Assembly (NCBI RefSeq): GCF_949987515.2
Contig: NC_082696.1
Span: 39,660,431-39,724,430 of the forward strand
From: Delphinus delphis
Taxonomy: Eukaryota; Chordata; Mammalia; Artiodactyla; Delphinidae
DNA: 64,000 nt
Direction of reading: 5' to 3'
Shown: one piece after another, positions 37,601 through 49,725 of the stretch
How the letters are laid out: each line of letters opens with the position of its first letter
Numbering within the stretch: position 1 is the stretch's first letter
Translations under genes and position numbers: made by a program
Notes under the pieces: generated by a model
Told to the model about the DNA's origin: nothing
Database searches by the model: none
The model's input: the letters and a program-made list of their open reading frames with translations, nothing else

Positions 37601-38480
37601 GGTCAGCCTGTTAACACAAAGTATATTTTTCATCTCTTTATTTCCTATCATTCAGAGCAGTAAATTTTGAATTTTTATCCAGTCTGATAATCTCTATTTT
37701 TTACTAGATGAATTGAAGTTTTTTACATTTTTGCAATGCTAATATTTGGGGCTTATTTTTCTTATTTTGTACTATTTTTATTCTATTTTCTTTGCTTTTC
37801 TCCCTTTATTGCCTTATCTTAGATCAATAAATTTTATCCTGTTTTTCCCTTGGTTTTGACTTTATAAGTCACTGTTCTGTTTCTTTTTTTAAGTGGTTGT
37901 TCCTAAATTCTCAATATACATATTTAACCATATATTTTTCTAAGAAAGTAAGAAGTAATTGGGTATTTATATCATGTTTTGAAAAGCATTATGGAGTTTA
38001 GCATACTTTGACCAGTTGCTGCTCCTCTAAATACTCCATGACTGTCTTGTTATAGTTATCCAGAATTTTGGTTTTATATTTTTTAATCACCTGATTTATT
38101 TCTTCACACAGATATTAAATTTTTTGACATGTTTATTATTTTAGGCCATTTGTTGAAACTTGTAGGCCGTTCTTTCTGATAAGCTCACTTTTTTCCCTAA
38201 TAAGTTTCTAAATATAGTTATCCTTTAATTGTTCTTAAGGGTTTGAGGGTAGTAAACTGTCCTTATCTTTCTGTGTCTGATAGTAGCTATTCTCCTTCCA
38301 GCCCACACAAACCACCCCCACCCTGTCCACAGCTTTTGAGGGCTCACATTCTCTCTCCTCTAAATGGTAGTTTATCTGGGTATCAAAGTTTTGATAGAGA
38401 ATCATTTCTTATTATTATTTGAGGCTTTACTCCACTGTCTTCTAGAATAAGTAGTAACTGATAAGCCTGTTAGTATAATC
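37600..38480 (-). mobile_element. Probable old L1 remnant, antisense
   Basis: The text CAGTCTGATAATCTCTATTT and the wording around TTTTATCCTGTTTTTCCC follow reversed L1 ORF2, as in the 22740-22990 stretch. It is highly diverged, so the limits are approximate. Confidence 0.45.
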
Positions 38481-38868
38481 ACTTTTATTTTATAGGTCAT
38501 ATCTTTTCTCTCTCATAGCTTTTGATTTCTTTTTGGGGATGTTTGCTATTTCTGTGTGATTTAAGTTTATCCAGCTTGGTACTTTTTTTTTTAATTTTTA
38601 TTTTATTTTGGAGTATAGTTGATTAACTCCTGCTTGGTACTTTGAATGTTCTTTTGATTGATAGACTGGAGTGGCATCTTTCTTCAAATCTAGAAAATTC
38701 TTAGTATTTTTCAAATATTTCTTCAATTCTCTTGAAGCTTTTACTAGATGTATTTGAAAACTTTTAGTATGTTCTGTCTCATCTGTTTTCTCAAACATTT
38801 ATTTCTTATCTAGCTACCATTCAATTCAATAATTCTTTGTGGCTGAGAGTTTTCCCATTTGCTTTTTT

Positions 38869-39186
38869 TAATTAATTAATTTGTTTTTGGCTGTGTTGGG
38901 TCTTCGTTGCTGCACACGGGCTTTCTCATTGCGGCGAGTGGGGGCTCCTCTTCGTTGGGGTGCATGGGCTTCTCATTGCGGTGGCTTCTCTTGTTGTGGA
39001 GCATGGGCTCCAGGTGTGCAGGCTTCAGTATTTGTGGCTCGCAGGCTCTAGAGCACAGGCTCAGTAGTTGTGGTGCATGGGCTTAGTTGCTCTGCGGCAT
39101 GTGAGATCTTCCTGGACTAGGGCTCAAACCCGTGTCCCCTACATTGGCAGGCGGATTCTTATCCACTGCACTACCAGGGAAGTCCC
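38869..39186 (-). mobile_element. CHR-1-type SINE, antisense
   Basis: The tail AATTAATTAATTTGTTTTTG is followed by GCTGTGTTGGGTCTTCGTTG, the body and CTACCAGGGAAGTCC at the head. The direct repeats CCCATTTGCTTTTT at 38854 and 39187 are the target duplication. Confidence 0.9.
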
Positions 39187-39439
39187 CCCATTTGCTTTTT
39201 AAGTGGGTTTTTAAACAAATACTTCCAAGATTTCCAATGGGTTTTTTAAAAAAATATCTACCTGTTTTTCATTTCTGCTTTTTGCTTCAGTTTTAATGGA
39301 AGATTAAAAAATTTCCTTTGAGTATCATAAATAAAGCTAGTCATTATTTCTAAATTATTTCAGCTGGAATGGATTCATTTAACAAATGTTGATTCTGCTG
39401 GCTCTTAGCTTTAGATGTCTTTTGAAATTTGATTTCAAG

Positions 39440-40440
39440 TGCATTTAAAAATGAGTCTTTTCTTCCTTCACTACTTTCCTCCCTTCTGCCCTCCCTCATT
39501 TCCCCCACTTTCTATTTCTATATTCATTCTTCCCTGTCCAGCAGTTTTATGTTTTTTTCTTTTACCCCTATGTTTTAAATAAACATTGTATTGGCATTTT
39601 GAGGCTCCTGTCGGTGACGATGAGGATACTGCATATACTGTTAAAAGTTAGAAGATGAATTGATTATCTGCTCATTTCTAGAAATGAAGCTTTCTCTGTA
39701 TCTTCAAGTCTCCCTAGGCTTATGGCTTGTCAAAAGCCCCAATTTTAGTCAGTTTTATACATATATAAGTATTTTGTTTATATATTTATGTATATAAATT
39801 ATATATTTTAATTAAACATATATTATTTTTAGTAGTCTTACCCCGTCATGAATCTTAAGCAGTGAGCTTACTGCTGGTCATACATCTCATATGCAACTCT
39901 TTGAGTCCTTTATATCCTATTGGAGCCAAATTTGGTTTCCATTGCTTGCATTTGCCTCAGAACTAGTCCTACTTCTTGGTCCAAGGGATATTTATTTTGT
40001 GTTTGAACATAGTTATATCTTTGGCCATTGCTGTGTGATCACTGATCGATATGTGTCGGCATGTACTGATTGTTCCTTTTCTGATCAGAAAAGTTCTGGA
40101 TTTCAAATCTCTTACCAGTTTCAAAACATACTTCTGAAACTTCCTTGGGCAAAAAAGGGCACACTTTTCCATGCTCTGTTTCACTGTGCATATAAACATT
40201 TGATTTTGACCTATTTTAATATCCAGTTTTTTTTTTCTAGGCAAGTAGGAATATCCAGTAGGGTGGGTAGAAAATTTTCTCTTACATCTGATACTTCAGA
40301 TGAAGTGCTGATATCCTCTCCTGTGTTTCCAAATTGCTAGCTCTGACTCACCTATTTACTATGTGTCTTCTGAATGTTTCAGGTTGTTTTCTTTGTCCTT
40401 TCTTTTTCTCTGGAGAATGTTACTGGCCTTTTAGAATTAT
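39440..40440. other. Unclassified intronic block, probable old repeat
   Basis: It contains a 149-codon frame on + (39891-40340) overlapped by a 91-codon frame on - (39969-40244). Neither has a domain that I recognise. There is a TA-rich stretch at 39759-39830. The frame ends before the true exon at 40909 and lies in a different context, so I do not call it coding. It may be a decayed transposon or retroelement. Confidence 0.35.
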
Positions 40441-40908
40441 TTTGAGAAAAAATGTTATTCTCCAAAAGTAAGACTAAGAACCAATGACAATAAAGATAAA
40501 ATGCCTGATATGCTTTAGAAAGTCAGAAGACAGATACTCCATAATGAAAGTATAGAAATAATGGAGAGTTGGGGCTTGGGGAATCCAGGCACAGCAGAAT
40601 TATAATAGGAAAACAGAATGAAATTAAGACCTGGTTGAGAGAATCTAGGTGTAATGAAAATGCTGACATGTTCAGTTAATACTTGATTCATTTAGTGAAG
40701 GAAAATTATTGGATAGAAGAAATAAGAAAAACAACGCACTATCAAGGAAACCATGATGTTTATCTTATTTTTAAACATTTGAGTACTTTGTAGCCAATGT
40801 GTACTCTATAAATTTAATTGTTAGTAGTATTAAGCTGTTTTTTTTTGTTGTTGTTTTCAGTTTTGAGTACAATAAAGACGTTCGTACCTTTCTTTTTACC
40901 TGTTTCAG

Positions 40909-41047
40909 TATGGCTTGCGAAGAGAATTTGTTAGACGATTTACTAAATTTTGCTGCCACTCCCAAAGGACTACAACTTCTTCAAAGAACAGGTGCCATCA
41001 ATGAATGTGTGACATTTATGTTCAGCCAATACGCAAAAGAATTAGAG
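40909..41047 (+). CDS. TBC1D32: TBC1D32 coding exon 9 of 13 in window
   Basis: One hundred and thirty-nine nt, phase 2 in and phase 0 out, 47 residues. After the split Ile it reads [20 protein letters not shown] and later [20 protein letters not shown], ending LE. The acceptor is ctttttacctgtttcag and the donor is gtgcga, a weaker form. Another acceptor ending at 40860 is in frame and would add 16 residues ([16 protein letters not shown]). I chose 40909 because the human protein, as I recall it, joins N-I directly to M-A. Confidence 0.88.
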
Positions 41048-43317
41048 GTGCGAATTACCATCTGCCACAGGCAAAAGGAACTTTCCTTTCTGTAAAAGCC
41101 ATTAAGAACATTATTCTGTTTTCTTTGTGTGAAGAGATTATTAAACCTCAATTAAAAAACCATATAGCATTGTAATATTTAACGATATTTTTTCAGGAAA
41201 GCTTTAGAGAGTTGATGTTGGTATCTGTGAGTATTTTACAGGCTGAAACAACTGGATGAAATTGAAAAACTCAGTTAATCATCTAGATGTTTTATAAATG
41301 TGGTATCAAACATCTGGCTATACTAAAACTCGGTGGAATTCCAGGAGAAAAACCTTTTGGGTCTAAGTGTATGTGTCATTGGGAGTTTGGGGTTCACATT
41401 TTGGAAGAAATAAATATATTTGTAGAGGGGTTTTGTTATTGGTACCATTAAATAAAATTTACTATAAATTTAGCCCTTTATCAGACAGAGATCTTTGAGG
41501 TATATTCATCATTTTGCTGTTACAGTAAATATCCCTAGATGTCAGGGCTTCTTAGGATCATAGATATGCTTTTAAAAGTGTTTCCTTTATCTCTGGAAGC
41601 TATTGTTTCTTGATGTTCAGACTTCTTATTGTAGCCTAGCAGAAGGGGCTAGGGTCTCTTGGGGATCTTTTTTATTTATAAGAGCACTAATTCCATTCGT
41701 GAGCACTCTCTACCTTCACAACCTAATAGCCTCCCAAAGGCTCCACTTCCTACCATTACTTCCAGGGCTTAGGATTTCAACATAGGAATTTTGAGAGGAG
41801 ATAGACATTCAGATTATAGCAAATATAGAAGGTTTTCAGGCTTTTAGTTTACATAAATTGTGTTTTGATCTGCTGGTGAGTTTCAGTTTCTCCTTGTGTA
41901 CTAGTTAACCATTTGGGTTTCCCTTTTTTTTTTTCTTTCCATTTTTGAAAATATTCAAGTGACTGAGAGAGATTTTTCTTTCTCATTCAGATTCTTGAGA
42001 CCATGTAGACATAGCTTTTTACTGTTGTGATAATATACCTAGGACTAGATGTCATTTTTTTATATTCATAAATTTTAAAACAATCTGATCTTCCTTTTAA
42101 TATACTGTTCGTTTTAATAGAAGATGTTGTTCCCTGGACATCAGTAACTTACAACCATATAATTTAGTACAGTAGTTTAATGTTGATTTACACCATTCAA
42201 GACATTTTTTGAACATTTAGATTCTCAGTTATCTTGTAAGAAGGCAACTAGACTTTCCTTAATTTTGCTGAAGAGAAATTGGAGATCCGGGCTGGTTATA
42301 AATGATCTGCTTGTGTTCACACATGTAGTTATTGATGGTAGTAATACTGGAACTCAGATTAGTCTTAACAGTGTCCGTGAAATCTAAGTCTTGTTTAGTG
42401 AAGCCCCTCTAGCTTCTCTGAAGTTTTCCTCTGCCCTTCCTTTTTAGTATTTAGTGTTGATCTGGAAGACCCCTGTGGCTGCTAATATCTGAATCAGCAG
42501 TGTCCTTTGGGATGATTGATGAGTAAGGTGTTTTTCCCATTGTCATGGAAGAAGGCAAGTGGGAAAAAAGATAGACATTTATCTTGCTGTACTTCTGTGT
42601 TATCCCACTGCAGAACTAATGGATGATAAATTAAGGAAAATGGAAAATAAGAGTAATAAAAATGGAAAAGGAAGGCAAATTTATAGAGAGATGAGCAGCA
42701 AAAAATTTTAAGAAATAAACCTAATTGTTTCCCATGGTCTTTTAGTCCCCCCCGCCTTTTTTTTTTTTTTTGCCCTTAACATGGAATGTATAGTTTATAT
42801 TTTAAAATTTTGATAAAAACATATCCTTATCCTTTTAATGAAATGTTGAAAAATACAAATTCTAAATGGTTAGCTCTGTTTAGAAGTCAAACACTTTGTC
42901 TAAGGTCAGGCTGACCTATAAAGTCTGAGGAAGGAGGAATATTTTATAACGTCTTTATTTTCTTATTCTGATTTCTGCTGAGAGATACTTCTGAACTTTA
43001 CCATGAATACATGGATGATATTCTTTGTGAAATAACAAATTATTTAAGGTTTTCTACAATGTTGTTTAGAAACCTGTATATTAAATAAGGATTGTGTGTG
43101 TGTGTGCGTGTGTGTGTATATAACTTCCTTCTTTAGGAAAAAAATCACATTACCTCTAAAACTGTCATTTTTAAGAAGATACCATTATTCTTTTTAAAGT
43201 CGTTTATTTGAAAGCCCAGTTAAAAAACTGGCAGTCAATACAGATTAATTAATGAGAATTTATTCTCAAAGAACCAACCTAAAGAATAAAATAGTAAGAT
43301 AACAGAAATTAGAATTG
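41048..43317. other. Intron; no clear element
   Basis: AT-rich. 42230-42370 (GGTTATAAATGATCTGCTTG, then GTAATACTGGAACTCAGATT) faintly resembles an antisense MIR. A GT run lies at 43094-43120 and a T run after C at 42745-42771. The open frame 41603-41785 has no support. Confidence 0.5.
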
Positions 43318-43455
43318 GAAGGAGTTTCTCTTCATCTGGTCCAAAGTCCCTTATTTTATATATAAAGAGACTTAGAGACATAGTGACTTGTTTAGGGTCA
43401 TGAAGCAACATAGTTTTAGGGCTGGTTCCAGAACCTAGATCTCTGAAACAAGATT
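43318..43455 (-). mobile_element. MIR SINE, antisense
   Basis: TATAAAGAGACTTAGAGACA, AGTGACTTGTTTAGGGTCAT and GTTCCAGAACCTAGATCTCT follow the reverse MIR consensus order. Confidence 0.6.
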
Positions 43456-43642
43456 ATCAAAAATATTACATTAGTATTAACTCACCCATTGTTATAGTTT
43501 GAGTTTTTTCTGCTCTTGTTATCTTTTCTTGAAAGACTGTCCAGCATTTTAATAAAGAAATCAGTAACTCTACATGTAACATGTAAGGAAAATATTAGCA
43601 TGCTGTGTTTTCCTGCTTCTCATTATTCCTTATTTATGTTAG

Positions 43643-43730
43643 GTCAGCAGGCATAAAAAGTTTGGCTATGGAGTTCTGGTTACACACGTGGCATCAACAG
43701 CAGCAGGTGCAGTAGCACTACAAAGTTCAG
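43643..43730 (+). CDS. TBC1D32: TBC1D32 coding exon 10 of 13 in window
   Basis: Eighty-eight nt, phase 0 in and phase 1 out, 29 residues plus one base. It reads [20 protein letters not shown] and ends AVALQSS plus G. The acceptor is ccttatttatgttag and the donor is gtaagt. A nearby CAG (43648-43650) would shift to a weaker, shorter form and is not favoured. The alanine-rich end fits a short helix. Confidence 0.88.
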
Positions 43731-44724
43731 GTAAGTTCTTTAGAATTATAATTTAAATAAAATGAGTGAGTCTATACAAAATTTAACTGCCATGATCAAG
43801 TATCAGGTATTTCACTCAAAAGTTCTTTTTCCCAAGTTAGGCCTTAGGTAAAAAGAATGTTATTGGGATTTCCTTTTTACCTTTTCGCTTCCGTGCAATC
43901 CCACTAGGAATTTTTTTTTTCTCTGTAAAAAAATATATAAATTTTTTCTTTCCTCAGAACCGTGGTGCATAATGATCTAAACTGAGTTATATTGGATGGC
44001 TTTAAGAAGCCTTCATCTTATAAATCAAAAGTTTGTCATCCTCTCTTGGTATAATTGCATCTGATAGGATTTAATGCTCAGTTTCAGTAAATTATATATA
44101 AATCAAGATTTCCAGTCATAATGATCACACATACATGCCATTTTCTTATTCCTTTTTCTCTTCCTTTCTTGAAAGATTCTCTCTCACCCACTTAATTTTC
44201 ACCACTATTTTTGGAGTTTGTAGTTGGCGTGTATTGAATATTATCTACTACAGATTGGATTTTTAAGACATTCTAACATTGGGAGATTTAATATATTGTA
44301 TATTAAGGTTATCTGAACCCTGAACCAGAGACAAGATGTAATCTCTAATAGAGATGCCGTGATTATATTTAAGTCTTAGAAGTGAAGAAACATAACATCA
44401 GTGGTCACTATTGATTCTCTCCTCAAATGTAAATATTTTTCTATAGTGTATCTTAAATATTTTTTGGCTGGACTAATTTGGAATACTTATGAAACACGTT
44501 TGTTGCAGAAGCTGCCCTAAGCTGAGCCACTTACTCTTTTACTTAAAATAAAATCCAATTTATTTATAGTATTGAGGGACACATTAATGGAAGCATTTGA
44601 AGACTAGATTCAATCCCAGATTTTCTTGTTGCTCAAGTCATTAAGCTTCTAAACCTCATATATCCAACTTTTCTTGAGAGGATTAAATGCAGTTTTTCAT
44701 AGGACAAAGGAAGGAAGACTAACA

Positions 44725-44955
44725 CTGCTCGAGTTCCTCTGATGTCTTGGTACTATATTAGGACCTCTGCGTGTATCATCCCATTTATACTTTACGGCAA
44801 CCCTCAAATGCAACACTTTTCTCAGCTTTCAAATCGGGAACTGATGCTCTTAGAAGTCGAAAGATTCAAGGACATGTAACTAACAAGCTGGCAGATTTGT
44901 AACTTGAACACTGCTATTTTCGATTTCAGAGCCTATATGTTTTCCATTGTACCAG
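44725..44955 (-). mobile_element. MIR SINE, antisense
   Basis: It has the reverse MIR order: TGTATCATCCCATTTATACT, GGGAACTGATGCTCTTAGAA, then GACATGTAACTAACAAGCTGG and an AGAGCC ending. Old and diverged. Confidence 0.6.
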
Positions 44956-45567
44956 AGGACCCTTTCTGCTCTAATGTGTTATTACGAACTTACTGATTTA
45001 TGATGAGGTGTTCTGTCTTGCACCTTTCCATATGCTTTGATTCCTCATAAAGGAATTTGATAATTGGGCTTAATAATCACTTTCATTTAGATTTATAGTA
45101 TCTGACTCAGGAGAATTTAAAGAGTCAGAAGTTGTATGAAGTGGAGAAATGTTCTAAGCATATGGAAATGCAAAAAAATTGTTACACTAAAGAAAGGGAA
45201 CACACACTCTTTTGTTGTTTACTGTGCCTCCAGGATACCTCCTTCTTTACACACATACACCCCAGCTTTCAGGCTGCATTTCACTATTAGCTTATTTGCT
45301 GAGTAACATGTAAACCTTATTTTTTTCAGGAAAACATGCTTGGAGAGGTCATTGGCTAAAGGATAAAAATTGGGGCTCAAAATTCAGTCCTCTAGGGAAA
45401 TAGTCTTTGAGAGTTTAGGCATTCCATAGTTCTATGATAATGAGGCACCAAGGATACAAGTATGTCTTCTGTCAGTGTGGACCAGTCTTGTTAGAAGGAT
45501 AATTATGTCTTGCCTCCATAATCCAAAGAAGCAGTATATTATAAATATGATGTAAAATTCTTCTTAG

Positions 45568-45686
45568 GGTTTATTAATGCACTTTTAACTGAATTATGGG
45601 CCAATCTGGAATGTGGAAGAGATGATGTTAGGGTAACCCATCCCAAATCTACTCCGGTGGACCCTATTGACCGAAGCTGTCAAAAG
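45568..45686 (+). CDS. TBC1D32: TBC1D32 coding exon 11 of 13 in window
   Basis: One hundred and nineteen nt, phase 1 in and phase 0 out, 40 residues. The split Gly is followed by [20 protein letters not shown] and then [16 protein letters not shown]. The acceptor is aaaattcttcttag and the donor is gtaaga. The sequence joins a helix to an acidic, proline-containing loop. No stop or frame break is seen. Confidence 0.92.
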
Positions 45687-45959
45687 GTAAGAAATGATTT
45701 AACTAACAATGTATAGATTTGAAATCTCTCTCTCAAATTACTTCATCCAGACCTTAATCTATATTCAGTTACAACCAGCAGCCTTTCCTAATTTTTTTCC
45801 CTCCTTTCTTTTATTTCTAAATTTTTATTTTTAAAATAAACTTAGTAAAGACAAATGCCAGTGTTCCCTGTGAATTGTCTTGCAAGGACGTTTTTCTTTT
45901 AGGATATTCCTACTATAATTTTACTCAATTAATAAACAATACACACCAGACATCTTAAA

Positions 45960-47810
45960 AAATCAAAACAACAAATGCCGACTCAAAGGAAGTAGAAAAA
46001 GAACAAACAAACCCAAATTTAATAGAAGGAAAGAAATAATAAAAATCAAAGTGGAAATAGACACTAAGAAACCAATAGAAAAGGTCAGTGAAACTATGAG
46101 CTGGTTTTTTGAAAAGATAAAATTGATAAACCTTTAGCCAGACTTCTCAAGAAAAGAGAGGAGCCAAATAAATTGGAAATGAAAAAGAAGTTACAGTCAG
46201 TACCACAGAAATCATGATATTACTATGAACAATTATATGCCAATAAAGTGGACAACCTAGAAGAAATTGTATATTTCTAGGAATTTATCCATCTCCCAAG
46301 ACTGAATCAGGAAGAAATACAAAATATGAGCAGACAGATGACCAGTAGTGAAATTGAATCCGTAATTTTTAAAAACTCCCAACAAAAGTCCAGGATCAGA
46401 TGGCTTCACAGGTTAATTATACCAAACATGTAAAGAGTTAATGCTTTTCTTTCTCAAACTATTACAAGTTTAAGAGGAAGGAATGCATCAGAATTCAGTC
46501 TGTGTGGCCGGCATCACCCTGATTCCACAACAAAAGACTGTGAAAAAAAATTAAAAATACAGGCCAATATCACTGAATGTAGTTGCAGAAATCCTTAATA
46601 AAATACTAGCAAATCAAATTCAACCATACATTAAAAGGATCATACACCATGATCAAGTGGATTTATCCCAGGGATGCAGGGATGGTTCAGTATCTGCAAA
46701 TCAGTTGTTGTAATATACCACATTAACAATTGAAGAATAAAAATCATATGATCATCTCAATAGATACAGAAAAAGCGTTCGACAAATTTCAACATTTATG
46801 AAATTCTCAATTCACTGATGTATGAATGGATAAAGAAGATGTGGTATAGGCATAGAATGAAATATTACTCAGCCATAGAATAGAATGAAATCTTGCCATT
46901 TATGACAACATGGATGGACCTAGAGAGTATTATGGTAAGTGAAATAAGTCAGATGGAGAAAGACAAATACCATATGATTTCACTTTTTTTTTTTGTATGG
47001 TAAGTTCTGGAATTTATTGTAAAATGAGATTTTTCTAACTATCCACAAAACTTATCTTTATGTTTAAGGTTTTTCCTATATGTTGCTTTATTCAAAAAAT
47101 ATTTTTTTTGAATATTATGAAGTTAATATTAATTTGAATAGTATTTGGTCACATATGAACAACTACAGCAACAAGGCTGCACTGTCTATGAATGTGAATA
47201 TGTGAAGAAGAAACATCATTTACTAATTTGTAGAAGATGAAAAAGTTAACATATGATTTCACTTATATGAAGAATCTAAAAAATGAAGCAAATGAACAAA
47301 CATAACAGTCATAGATACACAATAGACAGGTGGTTGCCAGAGGGAAGTGTGGTGGGGGAATGAGTGAAATAGGTGATGGAAATTAAGAGATACAAACTTT
47401 CAGTACAAAATACATGAGTCAACGTGATGAAATGTATAGTGGTGAATATAGGCAATAATAGTATAATATCTTTATGGTGGTAAAGGTGGTCAAAATGTAC
47501 AAAGGTTCAGTTATAAGTAGGTAGTAGGGATGTAATGTACAATATGATTAATATAATTACCACTGCTTTATGTTATATGAAAATTGTTGAGTAAATCCTA
47601 AGAATTCTCATCACAAGGAAATTTATTTTTTCTATTTAATGTTGTATCTATATGAGATGATGGATGTTCACTAAACTTATGGTAATCATTTCCTGATTAT
47701 GTAAGTCAAATCATTATGCTGTACACCTTAAACTTATGTAGTGTTATATATCGATTACCTCAAACTGGAAGTAAAAAACAGCTGAAACAAAAACCAACCA
47801 ACCAAACCTA
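45960..47810 (+). mobile_element. Old L1 LINE, sense, interrupted by retrocopy
   Basis: L1 ORF2 phrases in sense orientation include GTGAAACTATGAGCTGGTTT, AGCCAGACTTCTCAAGAAAA, AGGATCATACACCATGATCA and ATGGATAAAGAAGATGTGG. The 3' part continues at 47265 with GGTGGTTGCCAGAGGGAAG. Many indels leave no open frame. A poly(A)-tailed insertion occupies 46986-47250. Confidence 0.85.
46986..47250 (-). pseudogene. Short poly(A)-tailed retrocopy of unidentified transcript
   Basis: The insert lies between two exact copies of ATATGATTTCACTT (46972-46985 and 47251-47264). On the minus strand it ends in a poly(A) of about 10. A polyadenylation signal AATAAA (47013-47018, complement) lies 18 nt before the tail. 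These marks indicate L1-mediated copying of an mRNA 3' end. No long frame is present, so it is probably a 3' UTR. The source gene is not recognised, and an unnamed SINE is the alternative. Confidence 0.7.
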
Positions 47811-47819
47811 AGAAAACCT

Positions 47820-48590
47820 TGAACACTTAGACTCAAATCTAATAGAAAATTGTCATGATTATTTGAAGGAGGGGGTGGGCAGAAGATTTGACACTAAAGA
47901 GAAGAAAGGTGTCAATTAGTAAAGTGCCTTGAAAGTCATGCTAAGGAGTTTAGACCTGATGTTTAGTAATGGGCAACCACTGCGTGCTTCTGCGTAGGGG
48001 ATCCAAAGAATGAACTGTGCTGGAGAAAAATATTCAGATTCTTGTCGATAAGACAAGAGCAGGAGCTTAAAAATTTCATGGAGAGATTAACTTGGTAAGA
48101 TTGCACCAGAAAATGAGCGGGTTTTGATAGGAAAAGCCATGGCTTTTTCTAATAACTATATTTAGATTACTTGAATTTCCAGTGAATGTAGTTAAAGGAT
48201 AAAGATAGCCTTGTGACCTGAGTGCTATAATATATAGAATTTATTATTATCTTGTTCCAGAGCCCCAAAGTATTTTTCTTATATTTTCTTATGCATCAGA
48301 TATAACAGTGCAAAGAATGAGAATGATTGCTCATTTCATTTTTTGTCAGAACCTAACTTTGAAGAGATACGTGATATTTTAAAGCATTTTCCAGTTCTCA
48401 TTTATATTTTGTTACAGTTATGTATTGTTAGGACATAGATTATTGTTGACGTTAACTATTTTGTACTTATCATAGATGCATATATTTCAGTTATATGGAT
48501 TGATTAGGCTTATTTTAAAAATTGCCCTTCGCATTAATGAGTCTTCCTTGGATGTGGTTAAAAAAAAATGAACCCTTTGAACGACTGGTT
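47820..48590. other. Intron; no recognised feature
   Basis: AT-rich intronic sequence. No repeat, frame or RNA motif that I can support. Confidence 0.5.
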
Positions 48591-48622
48591 TTTTCTCCCC
48601 CTCCCACCTCCCCCCACCCCAG

Positions 48623-48739
48623 TCTTTTCTAGCACTGGTGAACCTGTTATCTTATCCTGCTGTTTATGAGCTTGTAGGCAATCAGGGTCTTCCTAATAAA
48701 GAAGAATATTCTCTTCGTGAAGTCCCAACGAGGGTTATT
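48623..48739 (+). CDS. TBC1D32: TBC1D32 coding exon 12 of 13 in window
   Basis: One hundred and seventeen nt, phase 0 in and out, 39 residues. It reads [20 protein letters not shown], continues [16 protein letters not shown] and ends RVI. The acceptor is unusual: the pyrimidine tract is mostly C (ctcccacctccccccaccccag). The donor is gtaagt. Both phases are zero, so skipping this exon would keep the frame. Recall of the human protein agrees closely. Confidence 0.92.
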
Positions 48740-49536
48740 GTAAGTCATTTTCTTTTAATCTTTCACTCTTATAGTGCCGCTTTTTAAGATCTGTAGTAAA
48801 AATGCAATTTAACAGAAAAAAAGGTATACTAAATCACATTTAAAGACTGTTTGATTTATTAACCTATAGAATGTTAGCTTCTGAATTATCTGTAAATGGA
48901 ATCTTTGATCCGCTGTCTAACGGTGGTGGCACCTATTGAAATAACAAGGTTAAGTCTTCCGAACTAGGAAAGAGATTTGGCATATATAGAAGTATGTGTA
49001 TGAATTATTTTTAGGTGACTTACGTTAATAAATTGTATCGAAGGAGTCCAATGCATTTTCTGCCTATATTTTAAATGAACTACATATTACTGCCCCATGA
49101 GGGCAGTATATACATATTTATTTAATTTGAGACTTATTTTATATTCATACTCTAAGATGGGTAATTTGTTTTAATCATTCAGAGACATTTAGTTCCTCAT
49201 CTTTGGGTAAGTTTATGAATTGAACACACATAAATATGTGTATATATGCATTAGTAAAGAATTATTTAGTTCTGAAATTCTGTTGTTAATCATTACTTTT
49301 ATTTCTGGTCACTTTGTCCTGTGTGTTGTCTTTTTTTTTTTTTTTTTACGGTTTTGACATTTTGAATTCTTCTAATTCTTTTGACCGTAAACATTTTATT
49401 TTTTTAAACTTTCTCTACCTTGGGAAATTTTTTATGATTTATGTGAATGAAATATAAAGATAGGTATTTTTTATCATTAAACTTTTATATTCTTGAAGTG
49501 TTCCAATTTTATCCTTACTTGTATCTTGGCACTTCT

Positions 49537-49725
49537 CTTTTTTTGCTTGTTTAATTTTTAAATTTATTTTTTTATACAGCAGGTTCCTATTAGTCATCAA
49601 TTTATACACATCAGTGTATACATGTCAATCCCAATCTCCCAATTCATCACCCCCACCCCCACCCACCCGCAGCTTTCCTCCCTTGGTGTCCATACGTTTG
49701 TTCTCTACATCTGTGTCTCCATTTC
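49537..49725 (-). mobile_element. L1 3'-end insertion, antisense
   Basis: A 189-bp piece is the reverse of the cetartiodactyl L1 3' UTR (TTATACAGCAGGTTCCTATT, GTGTATACATGTCAATCCCA). It sits between exact 17-bp duplications TGTATCTTGGCACTTCT at 49520-49536 and 49726-49742. Confidence 0.92.

Noticed and set aside
40799..41095. A 98-codon frame containing exon 9, read as a separate small gene
   Set aside because: The central part is a TBC1D32 exon. The flanks are intron past the acceptor and donor.
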